Of a stretch of DNA of 42,880 bases, positions 34,618-41,965 are shown piece after piece. The position numbers were made by a program, and so were the translations under genes. Source of the DNA: DATBIO01 sp036556965 (GTDB taxonomy: Bacteria; Acidobacteriota; Vicinamibacteria; Fen-336). Numbering within the stretch: position 1 is the first letter of the stretch; every line of letters starts with the position of its first letter. The notes beneath the pieces are model-generated. The model was not told where the DNA came from and ran no database searches. It saw only the letters and a list, made by a program, of their open reading frames with translations. The stretch spans positions 1 through 42,880 of the forward strand of contig DATBIO010000122.1 of the NCBI GenBank assembly GCA_036556965.1, read 5' to 3'.

Positions 34618-36018
34618 TCAGGCGGCGGCCCGCGTCTCCGGCTTGAGCAGCTCGTAGCCCTCCGCCCGCGCCACGTAGGTGGCGGCGGTGAGGTCGCCCA
34701 CCACGTTGAGCGTGGTGCGGCACATGTCGAGGATGCGGTCCACCCCCAGCACCACCGCGATGAGGGCGGGGTTCACGCCCACCGTGGCCAGCACCAGGAT
34801 GATGAAGGGGATGGAGCCCGAGGGCACGCCCGCCGTGCCGATGCTGCCCAGCATGGCCAGGTAGACGACCATGAGCTGCTGGCCCAGCGAGAGGTCCACC
34901 CCCGCGAGCTGGGCCAGGAAGAGCACGGTCACGCCCTCGTAGAGGGCGGTGCCGTTCTGGTTGGCGGTGGCGCCCACCGTCAGCACGAAGCTGTTGATCT
35001 CGCGGGGCACGCCCAGGTTCTCCTCCGACACGCGCAGGGCCGTGGGCAGGGTGGCGTTGGAGGACGAGGTGGAGAACGCGGTGAGGATCACCGTCTTCAC
35101 GCGCCGGAAGAACTCGAGGGGCGGGATGCGGCTGAGCAGGCGCACGGACAGGGAGTAGGTCACGAACATGTGCAGGCCGAGGCCGAGGAGGACGGTCAGC
35201 ACGAACCAGGAGAGCGCCCCCAGGAGGTCGAGCCCGAAGCGCGCCACGTTGTTGAAGAGCAGGCAGGCCACGGCGAAGGGCGCCACCTTCATGACCATGT
35301 CCACGATCTTGGCCGTGACCGCGAACAGGCCCTCCAGGAAGCGCAGGAAGGGGTCGGCCGCCCCCGCCGGGAGCAGGGTGACGGCGACTCCCACCACCAG
35401 GGAGAAGAACATGAGCTGCAGCATCTGCGGCGTCTCCGCGGCGGACACGGCGTGCAGCGGGTTGGCGGGCACCAGCGTCTTCACCACCTGCATGAGCGGC
35501 GACTCCGCCGCCTTGCGCTCGTCCTGCAGCGCGGCCACGCGCCGGGCGGCGTCGCCCCCGTAGCGCGCGTTGAGGTCGGCGGCGGTCTCCGGGCTCACGC
35601 GCTTGCCGGGCCGGATGGTGTTGGCCAGGGTGATGCCGATGAGCACGGAGACGGCGGAGATGGCGAAGCAGTAGGCGAATGAGCGCAGCCCCACGCGGCC
35701 CAGCTTGCGGATGTCCCCGATGCCGGCCACGCCCACGACGAGGGAGGAGCCGATGAGGGGGACCACGATCATCAGGAGCGCGCGCAGGAAGAGGGTTCCC
35801 ACCGGCTCCGTCACGTGGAACACCAGGCGGTTGAGCCCGGGATGGTCGCCGCCCAGGGCGGCGTTGGCGGCGAGGCCCGCCACCACGCCGATCACCAGGC
35901 CGGCCAGGATTCGCTGGTGCAGGGGCCAGCCCCGCGGCCGGTCGGCGGTGGCGTCCTTGAGGTCGGTGGTGACCTCGCGCTCGAACTGGCTCGCACCCCC
36001 GGGATCGCCCTCGGCCAC
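34618..36018 (-). CDS. Dicarboxylate/amino acid:cation symporter (DAACS/SDF family)
   Basis: A 466-residue transporter of the glutamate/dicarboxylate:Na+ or H+ family. Key motifs: the serine-rich hairpin TAFSTSSSNATLPT, the helix-7 motif, here GATANQNGTALYEG where most members have GATxNMDGTA, the second hairpin GSIGTAGVPSGS and the helix-8 substrate region DRILDMCRTTLNVVGD. The Asp of NMDGT, which helps bind sodium, is Asn here (NQNGT), so cation coupling may differ. A Glu-rich loop between helices 3 and 4 is long. GTG start preceded by GGAGGAGG. It is divergent from the Rrf2 regulator. Confidence 0.93.
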   Translation of the reverse strand: MAEGDPGGASQFEREVTTDLKDATADRPRGWPLHQRILAGLVIGVVAGLAANAALGGDHPGLNRLVFHVTEPVGTLFLRALLMIVVPLIGSSLVVGVAGIGDIRKLGRVGLRSFAYCFAISAVSVLIGITLANTIRPGKRVSPETAADLNARYGGDAARRVAALQDERKAAESPLMQVVKTLVPANPLHAVSAAETPQMLQLMFFSLVVGVAVTLLPAGAADPFLRFLEGLFAVTAKIVDMVMKVAPFAVACLLFNNVARFGLDLLGALSWFVLTVLLGLGLHMFVTYSLSVRLLSRIPPLEFFRRVKTVILTAFSTSSSNATLPTALRVSEENLGVPREINSFVLTVGATANQNGTALYEGVTVLFLAQLAGVDLSLGQQLMVVYLAMLGSIGTAGVPSGSIPFIILVLATVGVNPALIAVVLGVDRILDMCRTTLNVVGDLTAATYVARAEGYELLKPETRAAA

Positions 36019-36043
36019 GTGTCCTCCTCCGGAACGGTCGGCC

Positions 36044-36049
36044 AGTGTA
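36044..36049 (-). promoter_or_regulatory. -10 element of the symporter gene
   Basis: Minus-strand TACACT within GGCTACACTGG, the same context as before the HTH-TPR gene. The leader of about 20 bases contains the GGAGGAGG ribosome site. -35 is poor. Confidence 0.4.
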
Positions 36050-36071
36050 GCCGATGGGGCCCGGGGCCGCC

Positions 36072-36100
36072 TTGACAGGGCCCGGCCGCTTAAATAGGCT
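36072..36100 (+). promoter_or_regulatory. Promoter of the Rrf2-porin-sulfate transport operon
   Basis: Perfect -35 TTGACA (36072-36077), 17-base spacer, -10 TAGGCT (36095-36100). The predicted start near 36107 lies inside the palindrome that follows. Confidence 0.7.
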
Positions 36101-36105
36101 AGCGA

Positions 36106-36124
36106 CTCGATAGGGATTATCGAG
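36106..36124. promoter_or_regulatory. Palindromic operator in front of the Rrf2 gene
   Basis: CTCGATA-GGGAT-TATCGAG is a perfect seven-base inverted repeat. It covers the predicted transcript start and ends exactly at the TTG start codon (36125). Binding there would block transcription. Autoregulation by the Rrf2 protein is the simplest reading. Confidence 0.7.
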
Positions 36125-36613
36125 TTGAAGATCTCCAGCCGCGGCCTCTATGCCCTCAAGGCCCTGACCCACCTGGCGGAGGGCTACGACCGCGGGCTGG
36201 TGAAGATCCACGAGATCGCGGCCGAGGAGGAGATCCCCGAGAAGTTCCTGGAGGGAATCCTCGTCGTGCTCAAGAACGGCCGCCTGGTCCGCAGCCAGCG
36301 GGGCCGCGACGGGGGGTACCGCCTGCGCCGTCCCCCCGCCGAGATCATGATCGGCGAGGTTGTCCGGCTGATGGACGGGCCCCTGGCTCCCTTGGGGGAC
36401 GCCGTGGAGCTGGCCTACCGCGTGAAGACGGAGCCGCGGCACGCCGGGCTCTTCGATCTCTTCCTCGACGTGCGCAACGCCGCCGCCGCCATCCTCGACC
36501 ACACCAGCCTCCGGGACCTGGTGGCCCGGAACCGCAGGGTGCTGGCCGGGCGGTCGCGCGCCGGGCGGCGTGATCACCGGAAAATGTCTAGGGGTTCAGT
36601 AGGCAAGGCATGA
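36125..36613 (+). CDS. Rrf2-family regulator without cysteines (CymR-like?)
   Basis: A 162-residue winged-helix protein starting at TTG 36125; MKISSRGLYALKALTHLA is the canonical family N-terminus, which fixes the start. The recognition region is IHEIAAEEEIPEKFLEGILVVLKNGRLVRSQRGRDGGYRLRRPP. Unlike IscR and NsrR it has no cysteine at all, so it cannot hold an iron-sulfur cluster in the usual way; this resembles CymR, the cysteine-metabolism repressor that works through CysK and O-acetylserine. Its stop overlaps an ATG of the porin frame, and the sulfate ABC genes follow, so it probably represses its own sulfur-uptake operon. Confidence 0.9.
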   Translation: MKISSRGLYALKALTHLAEGYDRGLVKIHEIAAEEEIPEKFLEGILVVLKNGRLVRSQRGRDGGYRLRRPPAEIMIGEVVRLMDGPLAPLGDAVELAYRVKTEPRHAGLFDLFLDVRNAAAAILDHTSLRDLVARNRRVLAGRSRAGRRDHRKMSRGSVGKA

Positions 36614-36639
36614 CGACCAGCCCGAGGAGAGCGACAGGC

Positions 36640-37911
36640 ATGAAGACGGCGGTGATGGTGCTGGTCCTGGCGGCCTCGGCCACGGGGGCGCGGGCCCAGG
36701 AGGAGCAGCCCGAACCCTCGCCGCCGCCCGGCCCCGCCCCGGCCCCCGTGGTCGAGAAGAAGGCCCCGGTGTCGTTCGGGCCCGGCGGGGTCGTCCTGGA
36801 ATCGGAGACGGGCGACTACCGGCTGCAGCTGCGCGGCTACGCCCAGTTCGACGGGCGCTTCTTCGGCGGCGACGAGGGCCGCCTGGCCCTCGACACCTTC
36901 GTGCTCCGGCGCGTGCGGCCGATCCTGCGCGGCGCGGTGCACAAGCACTTCGAGTTCAACATCACGCCCGACTTCGGGGGGGGGGCCGTCGTCCTCCAGG
37001 ACGCGTTCCTGGACGTGAACTACTCGCCCAAGGCCCGTGTGCGCGTGGGCAAGTTCAAGTCTCCCGTCGGTCTCGAGCGCCTCCAGCCCGCCACCGCCCT
37101 CGCCTTCGTGGAGCGCGCGTATCCCAGCGTCCTCCTCCCCATACGCGACGTCGGCGTCCAGCTGCACGGCGAGCTGGGGGGCGTGCTCGCCTATGCGGTC
37201 GGCGTGTTCGACGGCGCGCCCGACGGGGGCAGCGTGGACCTCGACGTCAACGACGGGAAGGACTTCGCGGGCCGCCTGTTCGTCACTCCCTTCGCGCGGG
37301 GCACGTCGGCCCTGCGCGGCCTGGGCTTCGGCCTGGGCGGCACCACCGGGGTGCAGAGCGGCCCGCTGCCCGCGTATCGCTCGGGCGGGCAGGTGAGCAT
37401 CGTCACCCTCGTCGCGGGAATCACCGCGGACGGCAGGCGCACGCGCCTCTCCCCCCAGCTCAGGTACGAGCGCGGGCCGCTGGGCCTGATGGCCGAGTAC
37501 GCCCGCTCCGAGGCCCGCGTGCTCCGGGAGGCCACGGGAGAGCGCGCCACCTTCTCCGGCGAGGCCTGGCAGGCCGCGGCCACCTTCGTCCTCACGGGCG
37601 AGCCCGCGGCCTACACGGGAGTGCGGCCCGGCAAGCCCTTCGATCCCGCGCGCGGGCAGTGGGGTGCCCTCGAGCTGGCCGGACGCGTCACCGGACTGGA
37701 GCTGGGCGGCGAAGGCGTGCGCGAGGGCCTCATCGACCCCACGGTTTCCGTGCGCGAGGCGTTCGCCTGGGCTCTCGGCCTGAACTGGCACCTCAACCGG
37801 AACGTCAAGCAGGTGGTGAACTTCGAGCGCACCACGTTCTCCGGCGGCGCCTCCCGCGGCGACCGCCGCGGCGAGAACGCCTTCTTCTTCCGGACGCAGT
37901 TCTCCTTCTGA
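36640..37911 (+). CDS. OprO/OprP-type anion porin
   Basis: Start chosen at ATG 36640, which has GAGGAGAG nine bases upstream and leads straight into a signal peptide (MKTAVMVLVLAASATGARA); ATG 36610, overlapping the Rrf2 stop, is the alternative. The mature protein (about 400 residues) carries a short Pro/Ala/Glu linker, then DYRLQLRGYAQFDGRFF, LRRVRPILRGAVHKHFEF and VGKFKSPVGLERLQPATALAFVERAYP, the signature of phosphate-selective porins O and P, and ends in a phenylalanine (TQFSF) as barrel proteins do. Between an Rrf2 regulator and sulfate ABC genes it probably passes sulfate or sulfonates rather than phosphate (inference). Confidence 0.88.
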   Translation: MKTAVMVLVLAASATGARAQEEQPEPSPPPGPAPAPVVEKKAPVSFGPGGVVLESETGDYRLQLRGYAQFDGRFFGGDEGRLALDTFVLRRVRPILRGAVHKHFEFNITPDFGGGAVVLQDAFLDVNYSPKARVRVGKFKSPVGLERLQPATALAFVERAYPSVLLPIRDVGVQLHGELGGVLAYAVGVFDGAPDGGSVDLDVNDGKDFAGRLFVTPFARGTSALRGLGFGLGGTTGVQSGPLPAYRSGGQVSIVTLVAGITADGRRTRLSPQLRYERGPLGLMAEYARSEARVLREATGERATFSGEAWQAAATFVLTGEPAAYTGVRPGKPFDPARGQWGALELAGRVTGLELGGEGVREGLIDPTVSVREAFAWALGLNWHLNRNVKQVVNFERTTFSGGASRGDRRGENAFFFRTQFSF

Positions 37912-38951
37912 TGTCCGCGACGAGCCGCGCGACGTCACGCGCCCGCGCCCGCGCCTGGCTGGCCGTCGTTCTCCTGGCGGGGCTCGTGCCCGCCTGCGGC
38001 GGGAGGCCCGCCGCCGTGCCCCTCGGGCTCCTCAACGTCTCCTACGACCCCACGCGCGAGCTGTACCAGGACGTGAACGCGGCCTTCGCGGGGCAGTGGC
38101 GGGAGCGCACGGGCCAGGAGCTCACCGTCGCGCAGTCCCACGGCGGGTCGGGCAAGCAGGCGCGGGCCGTGCTCGACGGGCTGGAGGCGGACGTGGTGAC
38201 CCTCGCCCTGGGCTTCGACGTGGACGCGCTGGTCCAGGCCGGCCTGGTGGCGGCGGACTGGAAGACACGCCTGCCCCACAACGCCGCGCCCTACACCTCC
38301 ACGGTGGTGTTCCTGGTGCGCAAGGGCAACCCCAGGGCCATCCGCGACTGGGCCGACCTGGCGCGGCCGGGCACGGCCGTGATCACGCCCAACCCGAAGA
38401 CCTCCGGCGGTGCGCGCTGGAACTACCTGGCGGCCTGGGCCTGGGCGCGCCGGCAGCCCGGGGGCAGCGACGCCTCGGCCCGCGAGTTCGTGCGCGCGCT
38501 CTTCGCCAACGTGCCCGTGCTCGACGCGGGGGCCCGCGCGTCCACCAACACCTTCGTGCAGCGGGGCATCGGCGACGTGCTGATCACCTGGGAGAACGAG
38601 GCGTTCCTGTCCATCCGCGAGCTGGGGCCGGAAAAGGTCGAGATCGTGGTGCCCTCCGTGAGCATCCTGGCCGAGCCGCCGGTGGCGGTGGTGGACGCGG
38701 TGGTGGACCGGAAGGGCACGCGCGCCGCGGCCCAGGCCTACGTCGAGTTCCTCTACACGCCCGCGGGCCAGGCGCTGGCCGCGAGGCACTACTACCGGCC
38801 GCGCGAGGCCGCCGCCCTCGCCGGCGCCCCGGTGGCCTTCGCGCCGGTGACCCTGGTCACCATCGACGACGCGTTCGGCGGGTGGGCGCGGGCGCAGCCC
38901 GCCCACTTCGGCGACGGCGGCGTGTTCGACCAGATCTACCAGGTCCGGTAG
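37911..38951 (+). CDS. sbp: Sulfate ABC transporter substrate-binding lipoprotein
   Basis: A 346-residue binding protein. ATG 37911 shares one base with the porin stop (TGATG). The signal peptide ends VPAC, a lipobox-like site, so it is probably lipid-anchored. Family motifs: LLNVSYDPTRELYQDVNAAF at the start, QSHGGSGKQARAVLDGLEADVVTLALGFDVD (sulfate-binding serine/glycine loop), NPKTSGGARWNYLAAWAW and LITWENEAFLS. This is the Sbp/CysP pattern for sulfate or thiosulfate. The CysTWA genes follow directly. Confidence 0.94.
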   Translation: MSATSRATSRARARAWLAVVLLAGLVPACGGRPAAVPLGLLNVSYDPTRELYQDVNAAFAGQWRERTGQELTVAQSHGGSGKQARAVLDGLEADVVTLALGFDVDALVQAGLVAADWKTRLPHNAAPYTSTVVFLVRKGNPRAIRDWADLARPGTAVITPNPKTSGGARWNYLAAWAWARRQPGGSDASAREFVRALFANVPVLDAGARASTNTFVQRGIGDVLITWENEAFLSIRELGPEKVEIVVPSVSILAEPPVAVVDAVVDRKGTRAAAQAYVEFLYTPAGQALAARHYYRPREAAALAGAPVAFAPVTLVTIDDAFGGWARAQPAHFGDGGVFDQIYQVR

Positions 38952-38952
38952 C

Positions 38953-39789
38953 GTGCGCTTCCTGCGGCGACGGCACAGCGTGCTGCCCGGCTTCGGCCTG
39001 AGCCTCGGCTACACCCTCTTCTACCTCTGCCTGGTGGTGCTGCTCCCGCTGTCGGCGCTGGTCCTGCAGGCCAGCACGCTGGGCGCGGCCGGCTTCTGGG
39101 AGACGGTGACCACGCCGCGCGTCCTGGCCGCCTACCGGCTGACCTTCGGGGCATCGCTGGCCGCGGCCGTGGTCAACGCCGTCTTCGGCGCGCTCCTGGC
39201 CTGGGTGCTCGTCCGCTACCCGTTCCCCGGCCGCCGGCTCGTGGACGCGCTGGTGGACCTTCCCTTCGCGCTGCCCACCGCGGTGGCCGGGATCGCCCTC
39301 ACCACCCTCTACGCGGAGACGGGCTGGATCGGCCGCCACCTGGCGCGCGCGGGCGTGCAGGCCGTCTTCACGCCCCTGGGCGTGACGCTGGCCCTCACCT
39401 TCATCGGCCTCCCCTTCGTGGTGCGCACGCTGCAGCCGGTCATCGAGTCCCTCGACCCCGAGCTGGAGGAGGCCGCGGCCAGCCTGGGCGCCCGGCGCGC
39501 CCAGACGCTGTGGCGGGTGGTAGCCCCCGCGCTGCTGCCGGCCTGGCTGACCGGGTTCGCCCTGGCCTTCGCGCGCGCGCTGGGGGAATACGGCTCGGTG
39601 GTCTTCATCGCCGGCAACATGCCCATGCGCACCGAGATCGTGCCCCTGGTCATCATGACCCGGCTGGAGCAGTACGACTACGCGGGGGCCACCGCGGTGG
39701 CCGTCTCCATGCTGGCCGCCTCGTTCCTCCTGCTGTGGGGCATCAACCTCCTGCAGGCCTGGGCGGCGCGCCGCGGGGCCCCGGCGTGA
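38953..39789 (+). CDS. cysT: Sulfate ABC transporter permease CysT
   Basis: A 278-residue permease with six hydrophobic helices. The sulfate-type motifs LPFALPTAVAGIALTTLY and the EAA loop EEAAASLGARRAQTLWRVVAPALLPAWLTGFALAFARALGEYGSVVFIAGN are clear. GTG start one base after the sbp stop; its stop overlaps cysW (GTGA). Forms the channel with CysW. Confidence 0.95.
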   Translation: MRFLRRRHSVLPGFGLSLGYTLFYLCLVVLLPLSALVLQASTLGAAGFWETVTTPRVLAAYRLTFGASLAAAVVNAVFGALLAWVLVRYPFPGRRLVDALVDLPFALPTAVAGIALTTLYAETGWIGRHLARAGVQAVFTPLGVTLALTFIGLPFVVRTLQPVIESLDPELEEAAASLGARRAQTLWRVVAPALLPAWLTGFALAFARALGEYGSVVFIAGNMPMRTEIVPLVIMTRLEQYDYAGATAVAVSMLAASFLLLWGINLLQAWAARRGAPA

Positions 39790-40631
39790 CCGCGCCGCGT
39801 CGGGCCGTGGCCGAGCCGGCGGCCGTGCGCGTGGCGCTGGTGGCGGTGGCGCTCGTCTTCGTAGCGCTCTTCCTGGTGGTGCCCCTGGCCGCCGTCTTCG
39901 CGCAGGCCCTGGAGAAGGGCGCGCGGGCCTACGTTGCGGCGGTGAGCGAGCCGGAGGCGGCCTCCGCCGTGCGGCTCACCCTGCTCACGGCGGCGGTGGC
40001 CGTGCCCCTGAACCTGCTCTTCGGCCTGGCCGCGGCCTGGGCCACCTCGCGCTTCGAGTTCCCCGGGCGCGGGGTCCTCCTCACCCTGATCGACCTGCCC
40101 TTCGCGGTGTCGCCGGTCATCTCGGGCATGGTCTTCATCCTCCTCTTCGGCCGCCAGGGCCTGCTCGGGCCCTGGCTGGCCGCCCACGACCTCAGGGTGG
40201 TCTTCGCCGTGCCCGGCATGGTGCTGGCCACCGTGTTCGTCACCTTCCCCTTCGTGGCGCGCGAGCTCATCCCCGTCATGCAGGCCACGGGCACCGAGGA
40301 GGAGGAGGCCGCCCGCGTGCTGGGCGCCTCCGGCCTGCAGATCTTCTGGCGGGTGACCCTGCCCAACGTGAAGTGGGGCCTGCTCTACGGCCTCATCCTC
40401 TGCAACGCGCGGGCGATGGGGGAGTTCGGCGCGGTGTCCGTGGTCTCCGGCCACATCCGGGGGGTCACCAACACCCTGCCCCTGCACGTGGAGATCCTCT
40501 ACAACGAATACCAGTTCCAGGCCGCCTTCGCCTGCGCCTCGCTGCTCGCCCTGCTCGCGGTGGGGACCCTGGTGGTCAAGAGCCTGGTGGAATGGCGCGG
40601 GCGGGCCGCGCTGCGGCAGGCGGCGGAATGA
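39786..40631 (+). CDS. cysW: Sulfate ABC transporter permease CysW
   Basis: Start at GTG 39786, overlapping the cysT stop; the frame is open upstream only through cysT. The 281-residue protein has LIDLPFAVSPVISGMVFILLFG and the EAA loop EEEAARVLGASGLQIFWRVTLPNVKWGLLYGLILCNARAMGEFGAVSVVSGHIRG, which is specific for CysW. Its ATGA junction overlaps cysA. Confidence 0.95.
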   Translation: MTAPRRAVAEPAAVRVALVAVALVFVALFLVVPLAAVFAQALEKGARAYVAAVSEPEAASAVRLTLLTAAVAVPLNLLFGLAAAWATSRFEFPGRGVLLTLIDLPFAVSPVISGMVFILLFGRQGLLGPWLAAHDLRVVFAVPGMVLATVFVTFPFVARELIPVMQATGTEEEEAARVLGASGLQIFWRVTLPNVKWGLLYGLILCNARAMGEFGAVSVVSGHIRGVTNTLPLHVEILYNEYQFQAAFACASLLALLAVGTLVVKSLVEWRGRAALRQAAE

Positions 40632-41701
40632 GCATCGAGGTCCGCTCCGTCACCAAGGCCTTCGGCGGCTTCGTCGCCGTCCGCGACGTGACCCTCACCG
40701 TGGGAGCGGGCGAGCTCCTGGCCCTGCTGGGGCCCTCGGGATCGGGCAAGACCACGCTGCTGCGCATCATGGCGGGCCTGGAGGAGCCGGACGCCGGGCA
40801 GGTGCTGCTGCACGGGCAGGACGCCACGGAGGCGGACGTGCGCCGCCGCCGCGTGGGCTTCGTCTTCCAGCACTACGCGCTCTTCCGCAACCTGAGCGTG
40901 TTCGAGAACGTGGCCTTCGGCCTGCGCGTGCGCCCGCGCGCGGCACGCCCCCCCGAGCGCGAGATCCGCGACCGGGTGATGAGCCTCCTGCGCCTGGTCC
41001 AGCTCGAGGCCATGGCCGACCGCCGCCCCGCGGCCCTCTCCGGCGGCCAGCGTCAGCGCGTGGCCCTGGCCCGGGCCCTCGCCGTCGAGCCGCGGGTCCT
41101 GCTGCTCGACGAGCCGTTCGGCTCGCTCGACGCGCGCGTGCGCGCGGAGCTGCGGCGGTGGCTGCGCCGGCTGCACGACGAGATCCACCTCACCAGCGTC
41201 TTCGTGACCCACGATCAGGAGGAAGCCCTCGAGGTCGCGGACCGGGTGGTGGTCATGGACGAGGGCCGCATCGAGCAGATCGGCACGCCGGAGGAGGTGT
41301 TCGAGCGCCCGGCCACGCCCTTCGTGACCAGCTTCCTCGGCCGCGTGAACGTCTTCCACGGCCGCGTGGAAGCGGGCCGCGCCCTGCTCGGGCCCCTCTC
41401 CGTGCCGTACCCGGAACACCCCGAGCCGGATCCCCGGCCCGCCGCGGCCTACCTCCGCCCGCACGAGCTGGAGCTCAGCCGCGAGGCCGGGGGCGACGGC
41501 TTCTGGGCCACCGTCCGGCACGTCTACCCGGCGGGCGGGTCCATACGCGTCGAGCTGGCCGACGACGAGCGGCGCCTGCTGGAGGTGGAGCTGCCGCGGC
41601 AGCGCCAGCAGGAGATCGGGGCGGCGGTGGGCGACCGCCTCTACGTGCGGACGCAGACCGTCCGCGTCTTCGTCACGGCCAAGGAAACCGGCACTCCCTA
41701 G
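40628..41701 (+). CDS. cysA: Sulfate ABC transporter ATPase CysA
   Basis: A 357-residue ATPase. ATG 40628 overlaps the cysW stop. Walker A is LLGPSGSGKTTLLRIMAG, Q-loop FVFQHYALFRNLSVFENVAFGLRV, signature LSGGQRQRVALARALA and Walker B LLLDEPFGSLDARVR; H-loop VTHDQEEALE. The extra C-terminal regulatory domain (from about 240, containing YLRPHELELSREAGG) is the TOBE-like domain of CysA and ModC. Last gene of the sulfur operon. Confidence 0.95.
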   Translation: MSIEVRSVTKAFGGFVAVRDVTLTVGAGELLALLGPSGSGKTTLLRIMAGLEEPDAGQVLLHGQDATEADVRRRRVGFVFQHYALFRNLSVFENVAFGLRVRPRAARPPEREIRDRVMSLLRLVQLEAMADRRPAALSGGQRQRVALARALAVEPRVLLLDEPFGSLDARVRAELRRWLRRLHDEIHLTSVFVTHDQEEALEVADRVVVMDEGRIEQIGTPEEVFERPATPFVTSFLGRVNVFHGRVEAGRALLGPLSVPYPEHPEPDPRPAAAYLRPHELELSREAGGDGFWATVRHVYPAGGSIRVELADDERRLLEVELPRQRQQEIGAAVGDRLYVRTQTVRVFVTAKETGTP

Positions 41702-41767
41702 GGGTCGCCGGGCGTCCGTACCGCGAGCCGGCCCATGCCCGTGGGCCCCTTCCATTTCGCCCAAACT

Positions 41768-41798
41768 GATCGGATTCCGATCCGGGAATGCCCGTTCT
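41768..41798 (+). terminator. Possible terminator after cysA
   Basis: Two small hairpins in tandem: GATCGG-ATT-CCGATC (41768-41782) and CGGG-AATG-CCCG (41783-41794), followed by TTCTT. The T-tract is short and the stems are weak, so it may act poorly or be only a transcript end. Confidence 0.35.
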
Positions 41799-41824
41799 TA
41801 GGGGGCGGATGCTCATCCAATCTC

Positions 41825-41854
41825 TTGACCATTGGCCCACGCGCCCGGTATAGT
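41825..41854 (+). promoter_or_regulatory. Promoter of the M4 protease gene
   Basis: -35 TTGACC (41825-41830), 18-base spacer, -10 TATAGT (41849-41854). The leader is about 105 bases and contains a short GC stem followed by TTTT (41914-41929) that could pause or stop transcription. A purine-rich GAGAGAGGA lies about nine bases before the ATG. Confidence 0.65.
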
Positions 41855-41965
41855 GCGCGTCTCACGTCCAATCCTCCGAACAAGCCGATGGCGGGGCCGC
41901 GCCCCCTTCACGTGCGGCAGCCGCGTTTTGTGTCCAACACGTCGAACGAGAGAGGACCCGAAGAA

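Noticed and set aside
36125..36613. Rrf2 protein as an IscR or NsrR iron-sulfur sensor
   Set aside because: The protein has no cysteine residue, so the three-Cys cluster site of those regulators is absent.
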